This document shows positions 9,026-16,792 of a stretch of DNA of 47,163 nt, one piece after another; position 1 is the stretch's first letter, and every line of letters begins with the position of its first letter. The stretch spans positions 1 through 47,163 of the forward strand of contig NZ_JANQIH010000147.1 in assembly GCF_028282265.1 (NCBI RefSeq). Direction: 5' to 3'. The translations under genes were made by a program, and so were the position numbers. Under the pieces are notes generated by a model. That model made no database searches. It was not told where the DNA came from and was given only the letters and a program-made list of their open reading frames with translations. This DNA is from Allomuricauda sp. Its GTDB lineage: Bacteria > Bacteroidota > Bacteroidia > Flavobacteriales > Flavobacteriaceae.

Positions 9026-9400
9026 TTGAAAAACTTCATCGTATATAGCTTTGTTCTACTTTATGTCATCGCCATGACAAGGCCAGTGCTACCATTGATG
9101 GAGTACGTTATATACGAGGATTATATTGCTGAATTTTTGTGCATCAACAAAGATAAAGTAGAGCTTCAATGTAACGGAAAATGCTACTTGATGCAGATGC
9201 TTCAGGAACAAAATGAGGATAAAAAACAAAACCTTCCTAAAATAGCCTTGGAAGAGTATCCCATTGGTTTTGTAACTCTTCAGAGTATCGTTCCACCTAA
9301 GAAAACGCATTCGTTAAATAAAGGGTTGTTCATTTACCATAACCCTTATTCTTTTTTATATACTTCAGAGAGTTTCCATCCGCCCAGTACTCCTTCTTGA
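9026..9400 (+). CDS. Small membrane-anchored or secreted protein with CNGKC motif
   Basis: 124 residues from TTG at 9026 (KNFIVYSFVLLYVIAM). A GTG at 8954 would add 24 residues but lies upstream of the likely promoter element. The N-terminal hydrophobic segment should export or anchor it. The core YIAEFLCINKDKVELQC is followed by NGKCYLMQML, giving Cys-X9-Cys-X3-Cys spacing. I recognise this as a recurrent Bacteroidota hypothetical family but know no function. The clustered cysteines, with the Met-rich neighbours downstream, suggest metal handling, most simply copper; that is inference. A hairpin lies between this gene and the next. Confidence 0.72.
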   Translation: MKNFIVYSFVLLYVIAMTRPVLPLMEYVIYEDYIAEFLCINKDKVELQCNGKCYLMQMLQEQNEDKKQNLPKIALEEYPIGFVTLQSIVPPKKTHSLNKGLFIYHNPYSFLYTSESFHPPSTPS

Positions 9401-9433
9401 TTAACGGCCAGTTATTCATCAATCACTTCGTTT

Positions 9434-9457
9434 CCAAAGGGAGTTAAATCCTTTTGG
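9434..9457 (+). other. Intercistronic hairpin 1 of the Met-rich cluster
   Basis: CCAAAGGGA pairs with TCCTTTTGG (9 bp, one G-T pair) around the loop GTTAAA. No T-tract follows directly, so it is more likely an mRNA-processing or stability element than a terminator. A hairpin with similar arms lies at 10529-10551. Confidence 0.5.
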
Positions 9458-9496
9458 TGACGTTTTCATACATCTTTTTAATACTAATTATATCAA

Positions 9497-10516
9497 ATGA
9501 AATACTTTGTATCTGCCATCCTCGTATTGGCAACACTCACAATTTATGCGCAAGAGAATTCTGCAGATATGCAGAAATGGTCGGCTGGAAGACCTGATGG
9601 ACATGCACCGATTCCGGTTATGGGAGATCATATGCACGGAAAAGGAGAATGGATGTTCTCGTATCGATATATGTACATGAACATGGAAGACCTTAAACAA
9701 GGTAGCGACGACGCTTCTTTTGATGATGCACTCCAAAACTATATGGTAACTCCTACCGAAATGCCCATGAACATGCATATGGTAGGCGTTATGTTTGCTC
9801 CAAGCGATAAAATAACCATAATGGCCATGTTCAATTACCTATCTATGGAAATGGATCATATTACCAGAATGGGCGGAACATTTACCACGGAAGCCAGTGG
9901 TTTTGGCGACATTCAAATTTCTGGTCTTTACCGTTTTTTTAACCAAAATCAACAGACGCTGCATGGGCAATTGGGCTTTTCCATTCCGACAGGGAGCATT
10001 ACAGAAAGTGATGTTACCCCAGCTTCGGCACCGAACGAAACCGAGTTACCCTACCCTATGCAAATTGGAAGCGGTACTTTCGATACCAATTTGGCATTTA
10101 CTTATTTAGGTCAAGGTGAGATAAATTCATGGGGGGTTCAGCTTAGAGGGATTTTTCGATTTGGAGAAAACGACAGGGAATTCCGCTACGGAAACCGATA
10201 CAGCCTTAATAACTGGTTTGCCTTAAAAGCCGCAGATTGGCTAAGCTTTTCAGCACGACTGGAAGGACTTATTATCGGTGAAATTGAAGGAGAAGACCCC
10301 AACCTCAACCCTATGATGGTGATTACCGCCGATACTGCGAACTCAGGTGGAACCTTTGTGAACGGTGGACTAGGCTTTAATCTCTACATCCCATCAGGAG
10401 CTTTAAAAAATCTTCGTTTTGGTTTCGAACTGGCATCACCCATTTATCAAGATGTCAATGGAATTCAGCTAAGAACCAGAGAGACCTTGACATTGGGAAC
10501 TCAATATTCTTTTTAA
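9497..10516 (+). CDS. Met/His-rich outer-membrane beta-barrel protein
   Basis: 339 residues with a signal peptide ending at TIYAQ. The rest alternates like beta strands and ends in F (GTQYSF), as barrels do. Residues about 24-126 hold about 18 Met and 5 His, in clusters such as MGDHMHGKGEWMFSYRYMY and MPMNMHM. This is the pattern of a Cu(I)/Cu(II)-contacting surface rather than normal barrel composition. Similar proteins are annotated only as transporter-like or hypothetical. It lies between the CNGKC protein and a Met-rich lipoprotein, all on the same strand. A copper or other soft-metal role is inferred from composition only. Confidence 0.75.
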   Translation: MKYFVSAILVLATLTIYAQENSADMQKWSAGRPDGHAPIPVMGDHMHGKGEWMFSYRYMYMNMEDLKQGSDDASFDDALQNYMVTPTEMPMNMHMVGVMFAPSDKITIMAMFNYLSMEMDHITRMGGTFTTEASGFGDIQISGLYRFFNQNQQTLHGQLGFSIPTGSITESDVTPASAPNETELPYPMQIGSGTFDTNLAFTYLGQGEINSWGVQLRGIFRFGENDREFRYGNRYSLNNWFALKAADWLSFSARLEGLIIGEIEGEDPNLNPMMVITADTANSGGTFVNGGLGFNLYIPSGALKNLRFGFELASPIYQDVNGIQLRTRETLTLGTQYSF

Positions 10517-10528
10517 CTTTAAAATCCC

Positions 10529-10551
10529 AAGGGCAACATATTGTTGTCCTT
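10529..10551 (+). other. Intercistronic hairpin 2 of the Met-rich cluster
   Basis: AAGGGCAACA pairs with TGTTGTCCTT (10 bp, one G-T pair) around TAT, 13 bases after the barrel gene. No T-tract follows. Its outer arms (CCAAGGG and CCTTTGG) resemble those of the hairpin at 9434-9457. Confidence 0.55.
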
Positions 10552-10574
10552 TGGAATCAAATCTTCAACATACC

Positions 10575-11000
10575 ATGAAAAAAATTAAACTAATCTTTAT
10601 CCTTACCACTGTATTTGCATTTATCTCCTGCAAGCAAGAAAAGAAAACCCAGGAAGGCCCTACCCAAATGGAACAGGTTATGGCCATTCATGACGAGGTA
10701 ATGCCCAAAATGGGCAAATTGGGCAAAATGGTAGGTGAGCTGAAAAGCAAGGTAGATACTACTGAGATGGGCCAAAAATATCAGGTAGCCATGAAAGACC
10801 TGCAGGAAGCCAATATGGCTATGATGGACTGGATGAGGAATTTTGGCGACCGATTTGATTCAGAAGAAATATTGGATGGCAAGGAACTTACGGAGCAAAA
10901 GCAAATCTGGCTCGATGAGGAAGAGGTGAAAGTAAAGGCTTTACGGGACCAAATCAACCAAAGTCTTGAAAAAGCCGAGGCGCTTTTGAAAGAGGAATAG
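10575..11000 (+). CDS. Met-rich lipoprotein
   Basis: 141 residues from ATG at 10575. An in-frame ATG at 10551 would put extra residues before the signal and would sit in the hairpin. The lipobox FISC places the lipid-bearing Cys at about residue 17. The mature part is helical with heptad-like charge and carries 11 Met in about 60 residues (QMEQVMAIHDEVMPKMGK, then ANMAMMDWMRNFGD). Relatives in Flavobacteriaceae carry uninformative labels. As third gene of the cluster it may hand metal to, or take it from, the Met-rich barrel protein; this is untested. It converges on gldD with a 2-base gap. Confidence 0.72.
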   Translation: MKKIKLIFILTTVFAFISCKQEKKTQEGPTQMEQVMAIHDEVMPKMGKLGKMVGELKSKVDTTEMGQKYQVAMKDLQEANMAMMDWMRNFGDRFDSEEILDGKELTEQKQIWLDEEEVKVKALRDQINQSLEKAEALLKEE

Positions 11001-11002
11001 AT

Positions 11003-11557
11003 TTAGTTTTTCCAACGAAGACTTTCCATAATCTTCCGGATATCTTTTTGAAGATAAACTGCTGCCGGAAGTATGGAATCGTAATTGGGCTTGGCATAAA
11101 AGTAAAGTGAGCCTGTCACAAAATGGTTGGTACTATCGGTTACGTAAAACTGTGACTGTGACGCGGCATTGCCACTGACCTCATAAAACATTCCGTAAAC
11201 ACCGTCTTTGGGATTTATAAATGGTTGCTCCAAAATATTATCTGCCTTGACCACATGTTCGTAAGAGAGTTTTTGGGCATCAATCAGCAAGGTGTCCAAA
11301 TTATTTTTGATTGGCTTATACGTTAGATAAATGGATCCTTTCATCAGAGGATAATCCAGAACTAGTGAGCAATCCCTATTTTCCTTTATCATTGAGATGG
11401 AATTCAAATCAAACGTAAAAACACAATCAAGATTCAATTCATTATACGTTGCTTGCGGATAGTCTAACCGCAACATAGCTTTGGGTTTGGGCATGACATC
11501 CTCTTTACACCCAAAAAGAAGTACCAATGAAAATAGGGCCAAGAATTTAGTTTTCAT
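11003..11557 (-). CDS. gldD: Gliding-motility lipoprotein GldD
   Basis: 184 residues with a lipoprotein signal ending LLFGC. The mature N-terminus PKPKAMLRLDYP and the later YGMFYEVSGNAASQSQFYVTD, shown here in part, match the GldD family. GldD is needed for gliding and type IX secretion function in Flavobacterium; it is anchored in the envelope and its biochemical role is unresolved. Its start lies 11 bases inside gldE, so the two are translationally coupled. The order ssb-gldE-gldD is the one found across Flavobacteriaceae. Confidence 0.93.
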   Translation of the reverse strand: MKTKFLALFSLVLLFGCKEDVMPKPKAMLRLDYPQATYNELNLDCVFTFDLNSISMIKENRDCSLVLDYPLMKGSIYLTYKPIKNNLDTLLIDAQKLSYEHVVKADNILEQPFINPKDGVYGMFYEVSGNAASQSQFYVTDSTNHFVTGSLYFYAKPNYDSILPAAVYLQKDIRKIMESLRWKN

Positions 11558-12875
11558 TTGGCAAGGTTACTTTAATTTGTTTCAATCGCTTCTTATCCAA
11601 ACTTTCCACTATGAACCGGTAATTCTTAAAAAGGACTTTTTCTCCCCTCTTGGGAAAACTGCCCGAAATCTCCAAAACAAATCCGGCTATGGTCTCAGAC
11701 TCCCCTTTCTGGTTTTCGAACTCCTCTTCGTCCTCAATTTTAACCACCCTGTAAAAGTCCTTCAATGCCGTTTTACCATCAAACACGTAGTTAAAGTCAT
11801 CCAATTTGGAAAAAATCAAGTCCTCATCGTCAAACTCATCACTTATATCACCTACAATTTCTTCAATAATGTCTTCTAAGGTCACTATTCCTGATGTTCC
11901 TCCATATTCATCGACCACAATGGCGAGGTGGTTTTTCTTGTCTTGAAACTCCAATAACAAATCATCAAGTTTTTTGTTTTCGGGAACAAAATAAGGTTCA
12001 CGAATCAAAGACATCCAATTGAAGGTTTTCCTATCTAAGTAGGGAAGCAGGTCTTTCACATACAATACCCCCAAAACGTTATCCATATTTTCAGAGAAAA
12101 CAGGTATTCTTGAGTATCCATTTTTCTGGATTTCTTCAAGGACCTCAGGAAACTTCATTTCTTCATTCAAGGCAAAAATATCGATACGGGGTCGCATCAC
12201 TTGTTTGGTGTCGGTATTTCCGAAGCTCACGATGCCTTCAAGTATTTTTTGTTCCTCTTTTGTAGTATCCCCTTCAGAGGCCAATTCGAGTGCCTGGGAC
12301 AAATGATCTACACTGAGGTTCGACTTTTGTCTCCCCAACTTCTCGTGCAAAAACCCGGTTGCCGAACTCATGGGGGCGCTCAAAGGTGTTAAAAGAACCG
12401 AAAGAAAGTTCAAGGGTACCGCCATTAATTGGGAAAACTGTTTGCTATTTCGGTTCGCATAGATTTTGGGCAATATCTCACCGAACATGAGAATCAAAAA
12501 AGTGGCCAGAATCACTTCAAGTACAAAACGGACAGAGACAAATCCAAGAATACTTTGATTGATATTTGAAAAAAGGGTATCCCCCAAATCACTGAACAGC
12601 AATACAATTCCAATGTTTATGGTATTGTTTGTAATCAGGATAGTCGCCAAAAGCTTTTTAGGGTTATCCAAAAGCTTTGCAATTGTCGAACCTTTGGAAG
12701 AATCGTTATCGGTAAGCTCGTTGACGTCCGTCTGGGAAAGCCCGAACAAGGCAACCTCTGCTCCAGAAATCAAAGCTGAGCATAACAAAAGCAACAAGAG
12801 TACAATGACCTTTACATAGAAAACTCCACTTAAAGCCGATAGAAAGAAAACCAAACTATAAGGGTCGGGGTCCAA
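11547..12875 (-). CDS. gldE: Gliding-associated CBS-domain membrane protein GldE
   Basis: 442 residues. A DUF21/CNNM-type membrane domain (about 20-190, four helices, with [12 protein letters not shown]) is followed by a CBS pair (about 205-330, with [25 protein letters not shown] spanning the second repeat's end) and a C-terminal CorC/HlyC domain (about 350-435). The family includes Mg/Co efflux proteins; GldE is the Bacteroidota branch tied to gldD. The start is TTG at 12875, 24 bases after the ssb stop codon begins; no ATG is available. Whether it moves ions is unknown. Confidence 0.93.
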   Translation of the reverse strand: MDPDPYSLVFFLSALSGVFYVKVIVLLLLLLCSALISGAEVALFGLSQTDVNELTDNDSSKGSTIAKLLDNPKKLLATILITNNTINIGIVLLFSDLGDTLFSNINQSILGFVSVRFVLEVILATFLILMFGEILPKIYANRNSKQFSQLMAVPLNFLSVLLTPLSAPMSSATGFLHEKLGRQKSNLSVDHLSQALELASEGDTTKEEQKILEGIVSFGNTDTKQVMRPRIDIFALNEEMKFPEVLEEIQKNGYSRIPVFSENMDNVLGVLYVKDLLPYLDRKTFNWMSLIREPYFVPENKKLDDLLLEFQDKKNHLAIVVDEYGGTSGIVTLEDIIEEIVGDISDEFDDEDLIFSKLDDFNYVFDGKTALKDFYRVVKIEDEEEFENQKGESETIAGFVLEISGSFPKRGEKVLFKNYRFIVESLDKKRLKQIKVTLPNEN

Positions 12876-12898
12876 ATCTTTGTTCGTTATTCTTAATT

Positions 12899-13357
12899 TT
12901 AGAAGGGTAGGTCGTCATCCTGCTCGGTCTCTTCCACCGATGGGGAAGCAGAGGCAGGTTGTGTCGGGGCAACAGGAGTCGGGGCACTTTGGGTTTGGTG
13001 CGATCCGGCCATACTTTCCTTTTTGGTTGACAAGAAGGTGAAATCTTGAACATGTACTTCAGTCGTATACCTCATGTTTCCATCCTCTCCTTGCCACTGG
13101 CGATTTTTCAGCCTTCCCTCAACATAAACTTTGTCTCCTTTGGTCAGGTACTTTTCACAGACTTCGGCAGCTTTGTTTCGCACAACAATATTGTGCCAAT
13201 CTGTATTGGTAACCTTCTCCCCGGTTTGCCTATTCGTATAGGTTTCATTGGTCGCTATAGGAAATCGGGCGATGCAGTTTCCGCCTTCAAAATAGTGGAT
13301 CTTCACCTCGTCACCCAAGTGACCGATCAGCATCACTTTGTTTAATGTTCCGCTCAT
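12899..13357 (-). CDS. ssb: Single-stranded DNA-binding protein
   Basis: 152 residues. The OB fold covers about 1-108 (MSGTLNKVMLIGHLGDEVKI, TNTDWHNIVVRNKAAEVCEKY in the core). A Gln/Pro/Ala/Ser-rich linker and the acidic tail DDDLPF at 147-152 follow; the tail binds SSB partner proteins. It coats single-stranded DNA in replication and repair. It shares an operon with gldE and gldD and has its own -7 element abutting the mutY stop codon. Confidence 0.97.
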   Translation of the reverse strand: MSGTLNKVMLIGHLGDEVKIHYFEGGNCIARFPIATNETYTNRQTGEKVTNTDWHNIVVRNKAAEVCEKYLTKGDKVYVEGRLKNRQWQGEDGNMRYTTEVHVQDFTFLSTKKESMAGSHQTQSAPTPVAPTQPASASPSVEETEQDDDLPF

Positions 13358-13372
13358 ATCATTTCAATTGGT

Positions 13373-13380
13373 CAAAGGTA
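13373..13380 (-). promoter_or_regulatory. -7 element for ssb-gldE-gldD
   Basis: TACCTTTG on the minus strand lies directly after the mutY stop codon and 15 bases before the ssb start. It would let ssb-gldE-gldD be transcribed separately from mutY. Confidence 0.5.
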
Positions 13381-14418
13381 CTAAATTTTGAATGTCTTGA
13401 TGAAATCCGCGATCAAAACCGGAACGGGAAACTCCTGTGTTTGGTTCCAAGGAATCCCATTTTCCATTTCTTCAGAAACTTCCAAAATCCAAAAGCGTGT
13501 GTATAGATGTTGATGTGAAAGCTTGTGTACCAAAGGTTCATCATTTTTAAGAATGATTCTTACAATGCTCTCCTTGGGAAAAGCTGTCTTTAAGTTTTCC
13601 GAAAGTTCCTCCTGGTTGATTAAGGTTTGGGTTTCAATCAATGGGAATTGATAAAGGTTCTGCCAAATTCCTTTCCCTTTACGTTGTTCAAGCTGTGTTT
13701 TATTGTTTGGGTCCAAAAAAACGAGATAATTAAAATACCTATTTTTTACTTTGGTTTTGTTCAGTTTTACGGGCAAAACATCAACCTTGTTTTCCTTAAG
13801 TGCTACACAGCTTTCGTTCAATGGACACAATAGACAATATGGTTTTTTTGGGGCACATTGAATGGCGCCAAACTCCATAATTCCTTGGTTATAGTCGCGA
13901 ATGTGTTCCTTGTCCATTATCTCACGGGCCAACTCTTTAAAATACTTGATACCCTGGGTACTGTTTATCGCGAGATCCACCCCAAAATAACGGGCGAGCA
14001 CTCGGTACACGTTGCCATCAACTACGGGTTCAGGAATATCAAAACTGATAGAGGCAATAGCGCTTGCCGTATAATCCCCAACGCCTTTAAGCTGCTTAAG
14101 CCCTTCATAACTGTTTGGAAATCTACCATTGTGCTCATTTACCACGGTCTTGGCCGTGGCATGCAAGTTTCTTGCCCTGGAATAATACCCGAGGCCTTGC
14201 CATAGTTTTAAGACTTGTTCTTCACGTGCACTGGCCAAATCATACACTGTCGGGAAAGCTTCAACAAATTTATGGTAGTACGGTGTTCCCTGAACCACTC
14301 GGGTCTGTTGGAGTATTATTTCCGATAACCAAATCTTATAAGGGTCTTTGGTCTGACGCCAGGGCAACTCTCGCTTGTGCTCCCCATACCATTGCAAAAC
14401 TTTCTTCGAAAAGCTCAT
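13381..14418 (-). CDS. mutY: A/G-specific adenine DNA glycosylase
   Basis: 345 residues. The catalytic Glu is E33 in LSEIILQQTR and the catalytic Asp is D134 in VVDGNVYRV. The helix-hairpin-helix LKQLKGVGDYTASA lies at about 107-120. The iron-sulphur cluster ligands are C188, C195, C198 and C204 (C-X6-C-X2-C-X5-C). The C-terminal NUDIX-like domain (about 228-345) recognises 8-oxoG. The enzyme removes adenine mispaired with 8-oxoguanine. It is divergent from HU and is upstream of ssb on the same strand, a conserved neighbourhood. Confidence 0.97.
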   Translation of the reverse strand: MSFSKKVLQWYGEHKRELPWRQTKDPYKIWLSEIILQQTRVVQGTPYYHKFVEAFPTVYDLASAREEQVLKLWQGLGYYSRARNLHATAKTVVNEHNGRFPNSYEGLKQLKGVGDYTASAIASISFDIPEPVVDGNVYRVLARYFGVDLAINSTQGIKYFKELAREIMDKEHIRDYNQGIMEFGAIQCAPKKPYCLLCPLNESCVALKENKVDVLPVKLNKTKVKNRYFNYLVFLDPNNKTQLEQRKGKGIWQNLYQFPLIETQTLINQEELSENLKTAFPKESIVRIILKNDEPLVHKLSHQHLYTRFWILEVSEEMENGIPWNQTQEFPVPVLIADFIKTFKI

Positions 14419-14498
14419 TCAATAAATACTAGAGGATAAAAGTATCAGTTTATATACTTAAAATTAAAGGCTTTAAACAAAAGATTAATTTTAATTTT

Positions 14499-14506
14499 TA
14501 TATTTG
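14499..14506 (+). promoter_or_regulatory. -7 element of the HU gene
   Basis: TATATTTG matches the consensus exactly and lies 34 bases before the HU start, within a very AT-rich mutY-HU spacer. Confidence 0.6.
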
Positions 14507-14540
14507 CAAGCCTAAAAAAATCAGAAAATTTAAATAGATA

Positions 14541-14831
14541 ATGACGAAAGCGGATATTGTTACTAGAATCTCAGAGAAGCTAGGAATGGAAAAAGGAGAC
14601 GTACAGGCTACAGTTGAATCATTTATGGAAGAAGTTAAATCATCCTTGGAAAATGGAGATAACGTTTATCTAAGAGGTTTTGGAAGCTTTATCATCAAGA
14701 CCAGGGCCGAAAAAACAGGGAGAAACATCTCTAAGAATACTACTATAAAAATTCCAGCCCACAATATTCCTGCCTTTAAACCTGCAAAAGTTTTTGTGGA
14801 AGGCGTAAAGAGCAACGTTCAAGTAAAATAA
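14541..14831 (+). CDS. HU/IHF-family DNA-bending protein
   Basis: 96 residues, one HU fold. It starts MTKADIVTRISEKLGMEKG, has GFGSFIIKTRAEKTGRN at the base of the DNA-binding arm, and has IPAFKPAK at the tip return. It compacts and bends DNA as a dimer. Bacteroidota carry several HU paralogues, so the choice between HU and IHF-beta names is not secure. A 29-residue basic protein gene follows after 27 bases and an RNase E/G gene after that, both on the same strand. Confidence 0.95.
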   Translation: MTKADIVTRISEKLGMEKGDVQATVESFMEEVKSSLENGDNVYLRGFGSFIIKTRAEKTGRNISKNTTIKIPAHNIPAFKPAKVFVEGVKSNVQVK

Positions 14832-14858
14832 TTCAACTAACACTAAAGGAAGAGCTTT

Positions 14859-14948
14859 ATGCCGAGTGGTAAGAAAAGAAAAAGACATAAGGTAGCTACC
14901 CACAAGCGTAAAAAGCGCAGAAGAGCTAACCGACACAAGAAAAAGTAG
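14859..14948 (+). CDS. 29-residue highly basic protein, probably ribosome-associated
   Basis: MPSGKKRKRHKVATHKRKK, then RRANRHKKK, then TAG. More than half of the residues are Lys, Arg or His. AAAGGAAG ends 7 bases before the ATG, one of the few good Shine-Dalgarno-like sites in the window. The sequence is typical of a short protein conserved across Bacteroidota, located next to HU and the RNase E/G gene, and its composition is that of small ribosomal proteins. It may be a Bacteroidota-specific ribosomal protein, but I cannot confirm that here. The gene is short enough to be missed by annotation. A terminator overlaps its stop codon. Confidence 0.8.
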   Translation: MPSGKKRKRHKVATHKRKKRRRANRHKKK

Positions 14949-14967
14949 TTGTAACTGACTACTTTTT
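14941..14967 (+). terminator. Terminator after the 29-residue gene
   Basis: AAAAGTAGT pairs with ACTACTTTT (9 bp) around the loop TGTAACTG, followed by T-rich sequence. The left arm contains the last codon and stop of the small gene. It should separate HU and the small gene from the RNase gene. Confidence 0.75.
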
Positions 14968-15017
14968 CATTTTACAACCATACGTTCTTTGACATAGAGA
15001 TTCGAGAAATGAATTTC

Positions 15018-15041
15018 AATCGGTCTGAAAAAAGACCGATT
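15018..15041 (+). other. Hairpin in the leader of the RNase E/G gene
   Basis: AATCGGTCT pairs perfectly with AGACCGATT (9 bp) around GAAAAA. No T-tract follows and the gene starts 61 bases later. RNase E of E. coli controls its own mRNA through leader structures; a similar role here is only a suggestion. Confidence 0.5.
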
Positions 15042-15102
15042 CCAAATATTGTTTAATCATTTATTCCATATACTTCTTCGGAATAAATAAAAATCGATTC
15101 AG

Positions 15103-16650
15103 GTGAATAGAGAATTAATTGTTAGATCTAGTCCTGAAGCAGTCGATTTTGCCTTACTAAAAGATGGAAAACTCATTGAATTGCATAAAGATGAGGACGA
15201 CAACAAATTTTCCGTTGGGGATATCTTCCTAGCCAAGATAAGAAAGCCCGTTACCGGTCTAAATGCGGCCTTTGTAAACGTAGGTTATGAAAAAGATGCC
15301 TTTCTGCATTACCATGACCTAGGCCCGCAATTGTCCTCCATGCTTAAATTCATAAAAAAAGCCAGAACAGGGAAGCTTAAAGAATATACCCTGAAAAATT
15401 TTCCATTTGAAAAAGATATTGACAAGAATGGCAGCATCAACGATGTGTTAAAAGCCAATCAGTCATTGTTGGTACAAATTGTAAAAGAACCCATTTCCAC
15501 AAAAGGACCGCGTATCAGCTCCGAACTTTCAATTGCGGGGCGTTATTTGGTCATGGTTCCCTTTTCAGACCGTGTTTCCGTGTCACAAAAAATTGGAAGC
15601 AAGGAAGAAAAGGACCGTCTCATTCGTTTGGTAAAAAGTATAAAACCAAAAGGATTTGGTGTAATTATCCGTACCGTCGCAGAAGGTAAAAAAGTTGCAG
15701 AACTAGACAAAGATCTTCAGAATCTGCTGACCAAATGGTCGGCTATGTGCAAGAAATTGCAAAATGCTCCTCATCCATCAAAAGTTCTGGTAGAGCTCAA
15801 TAGGGCATCTTCCATTCTACGCGATGTTTTCAACGATACCTTTACAGGTATTCATGTAGATGACGAGACCTTACATGATCAAATCAAAGATTATTTGCAT
15901 GAGATTGCACCCCAAAAAGAATCCATAGTTAAACTTTACAAAGGTTCAGCCCCAATTTTCGAGAAATTTGGTATTGAGCGTCAAATAAAAACTTCTTTTG
16001 GAAGAACCGCATCCATGAGCAAAGGGGCCTATTTGGTCATTGAGCATACAGAAGCATTGCACGTAATCGATGTCAACAGTGGCAACCGGTCCAACAAGGC
16101 CAAAAACCAAGAGGATACGGCCTTGGAAGTTAACCTTCTGGCCGCCTCTGAAATAGCGCGTCAGTTAAGACTTCGAGATATGGGCGGTATCATCGTTGTA
16201 GACTTCATCGATATGATCAAGGGCGAACATAGAAGAAAATTGTTCGATCATCTTCGTGAAGAAATGAAGGACGACAGGGCCAAACACAAAATCTTACCCC
16301 CAAGTAAGTTCGGTTTGGTACAGATTACCCGCCAAAGGGTACGTCCCGAAATGAATATCAAAACCAGCGAGGAAGACCCCAATCGTAATGGGTCTGAGAT
16401 AGAAGCCCCCATAGTTTTGATTGACAAAATCCACGCTGATTTAGATAGAATAATGAAAGGCAAGCAAAAACATAATGGCATTGTTTTGAACATTCATCCA
16501 TTTATTGCCGCCTATTTGACAAAAGGATTTCCTTCCATTCGACAAAAATGGGGCATGGAGTTTAAACAAAGGATTAAAATACAACCTAGGGATGCCTATA
16601 CCTACCTTGAGTATCGTTTTAAAAACAAGGATGGTAAAACCATACGTTAA
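15103..16650 (+). CDS. rng: Ribonuclease E/G family endoribonuclease
   Basis: 515 residues from GTG at 15103. The S1-like RNA-binding segment is at about 38-125 (GDIFLAKIRKPVTGLNAAFVNVG in two parts). The DNase I-like catalytic domain has both metal-binding Asp motifs, HVIDVNSG (about 322-329) and GIIVVDFIDM (about 363-372). It cuts single-stranded AU-rich RNA and matures rRNA. The Zn-link CPxCxG, normally found after the catalytic domain, is absent: RPEMNIKTSEEDP stands there, and the protein has only one Cys. It lacks the long RNase E scaffold tail, so RNase G is the better name. Confidence 0.95.
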   Translation: MNRELIVRSSPEAVDFALLKDGKLIELHKDEDDNKFSVGDIFLAKIRKPVTGLNAAFVNVGYEKDAFLHYHDLGPQLSSMLKFIKKARTGKLKEYTLKNFPFEKDIDKNGSINDVLKANQSLLVQIVKEPISTKGPRISSELSIAGRYLVMVPFSDRVSVSQKIGSKEEKDRLIRLVKSIKPKGFGVIIRTVAEGKKVAELDKDLQNLLTKWSAMCKKLQNAPHPSKVLVELNRASSILRDVFNDTFTGIHVDDETLHDQIKDYLHEIAPQKESIVKLYKGSAPIFEKFGIERQIKTSFGRTASMSKGAYLVIEHTEALHVIDVNSGNRSNKAKNQEDTALEVNLLAASEIARQLRLRDMGGIIVVDFIDMIKGEHRRKLFDHLREEMKDDRAKHKILPPSKFGLVQITRQRVRPEMNIKTSEEDPNRNGSEIEAPIVLIDKIHADLDRIMKGKQKHNGIVLNIHPFIAAYLTKGFPSIRQKWGMEFKQRIKIQPRDAYTYLEYRFKNKDGKTIR

Positions 16651-16655
16651 CAAAA

Positions 16656-16686
16656 AGCGACTTCAGCAATGGAGTCGCTTTTTTCG
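16656..16686 (+). terminator. Terminator of the RNase E/G gene
   Basis: AGCGACT pairs with AGTCGCT (7 bp) around TCAGCAATGG, followed by seven T. It begins 6 bases after the stop codon. Confidence 0.85.
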
Positions 16687-16792
16687 TTTTATTGTGGGAG
16701 AAATTATTATATTCAATAAAGAATTTTTTTATTTCCGTTGAAACTTAACCTGCAAAATATCCTATTCAAAAAACCTATTTACCTCTTTATAT

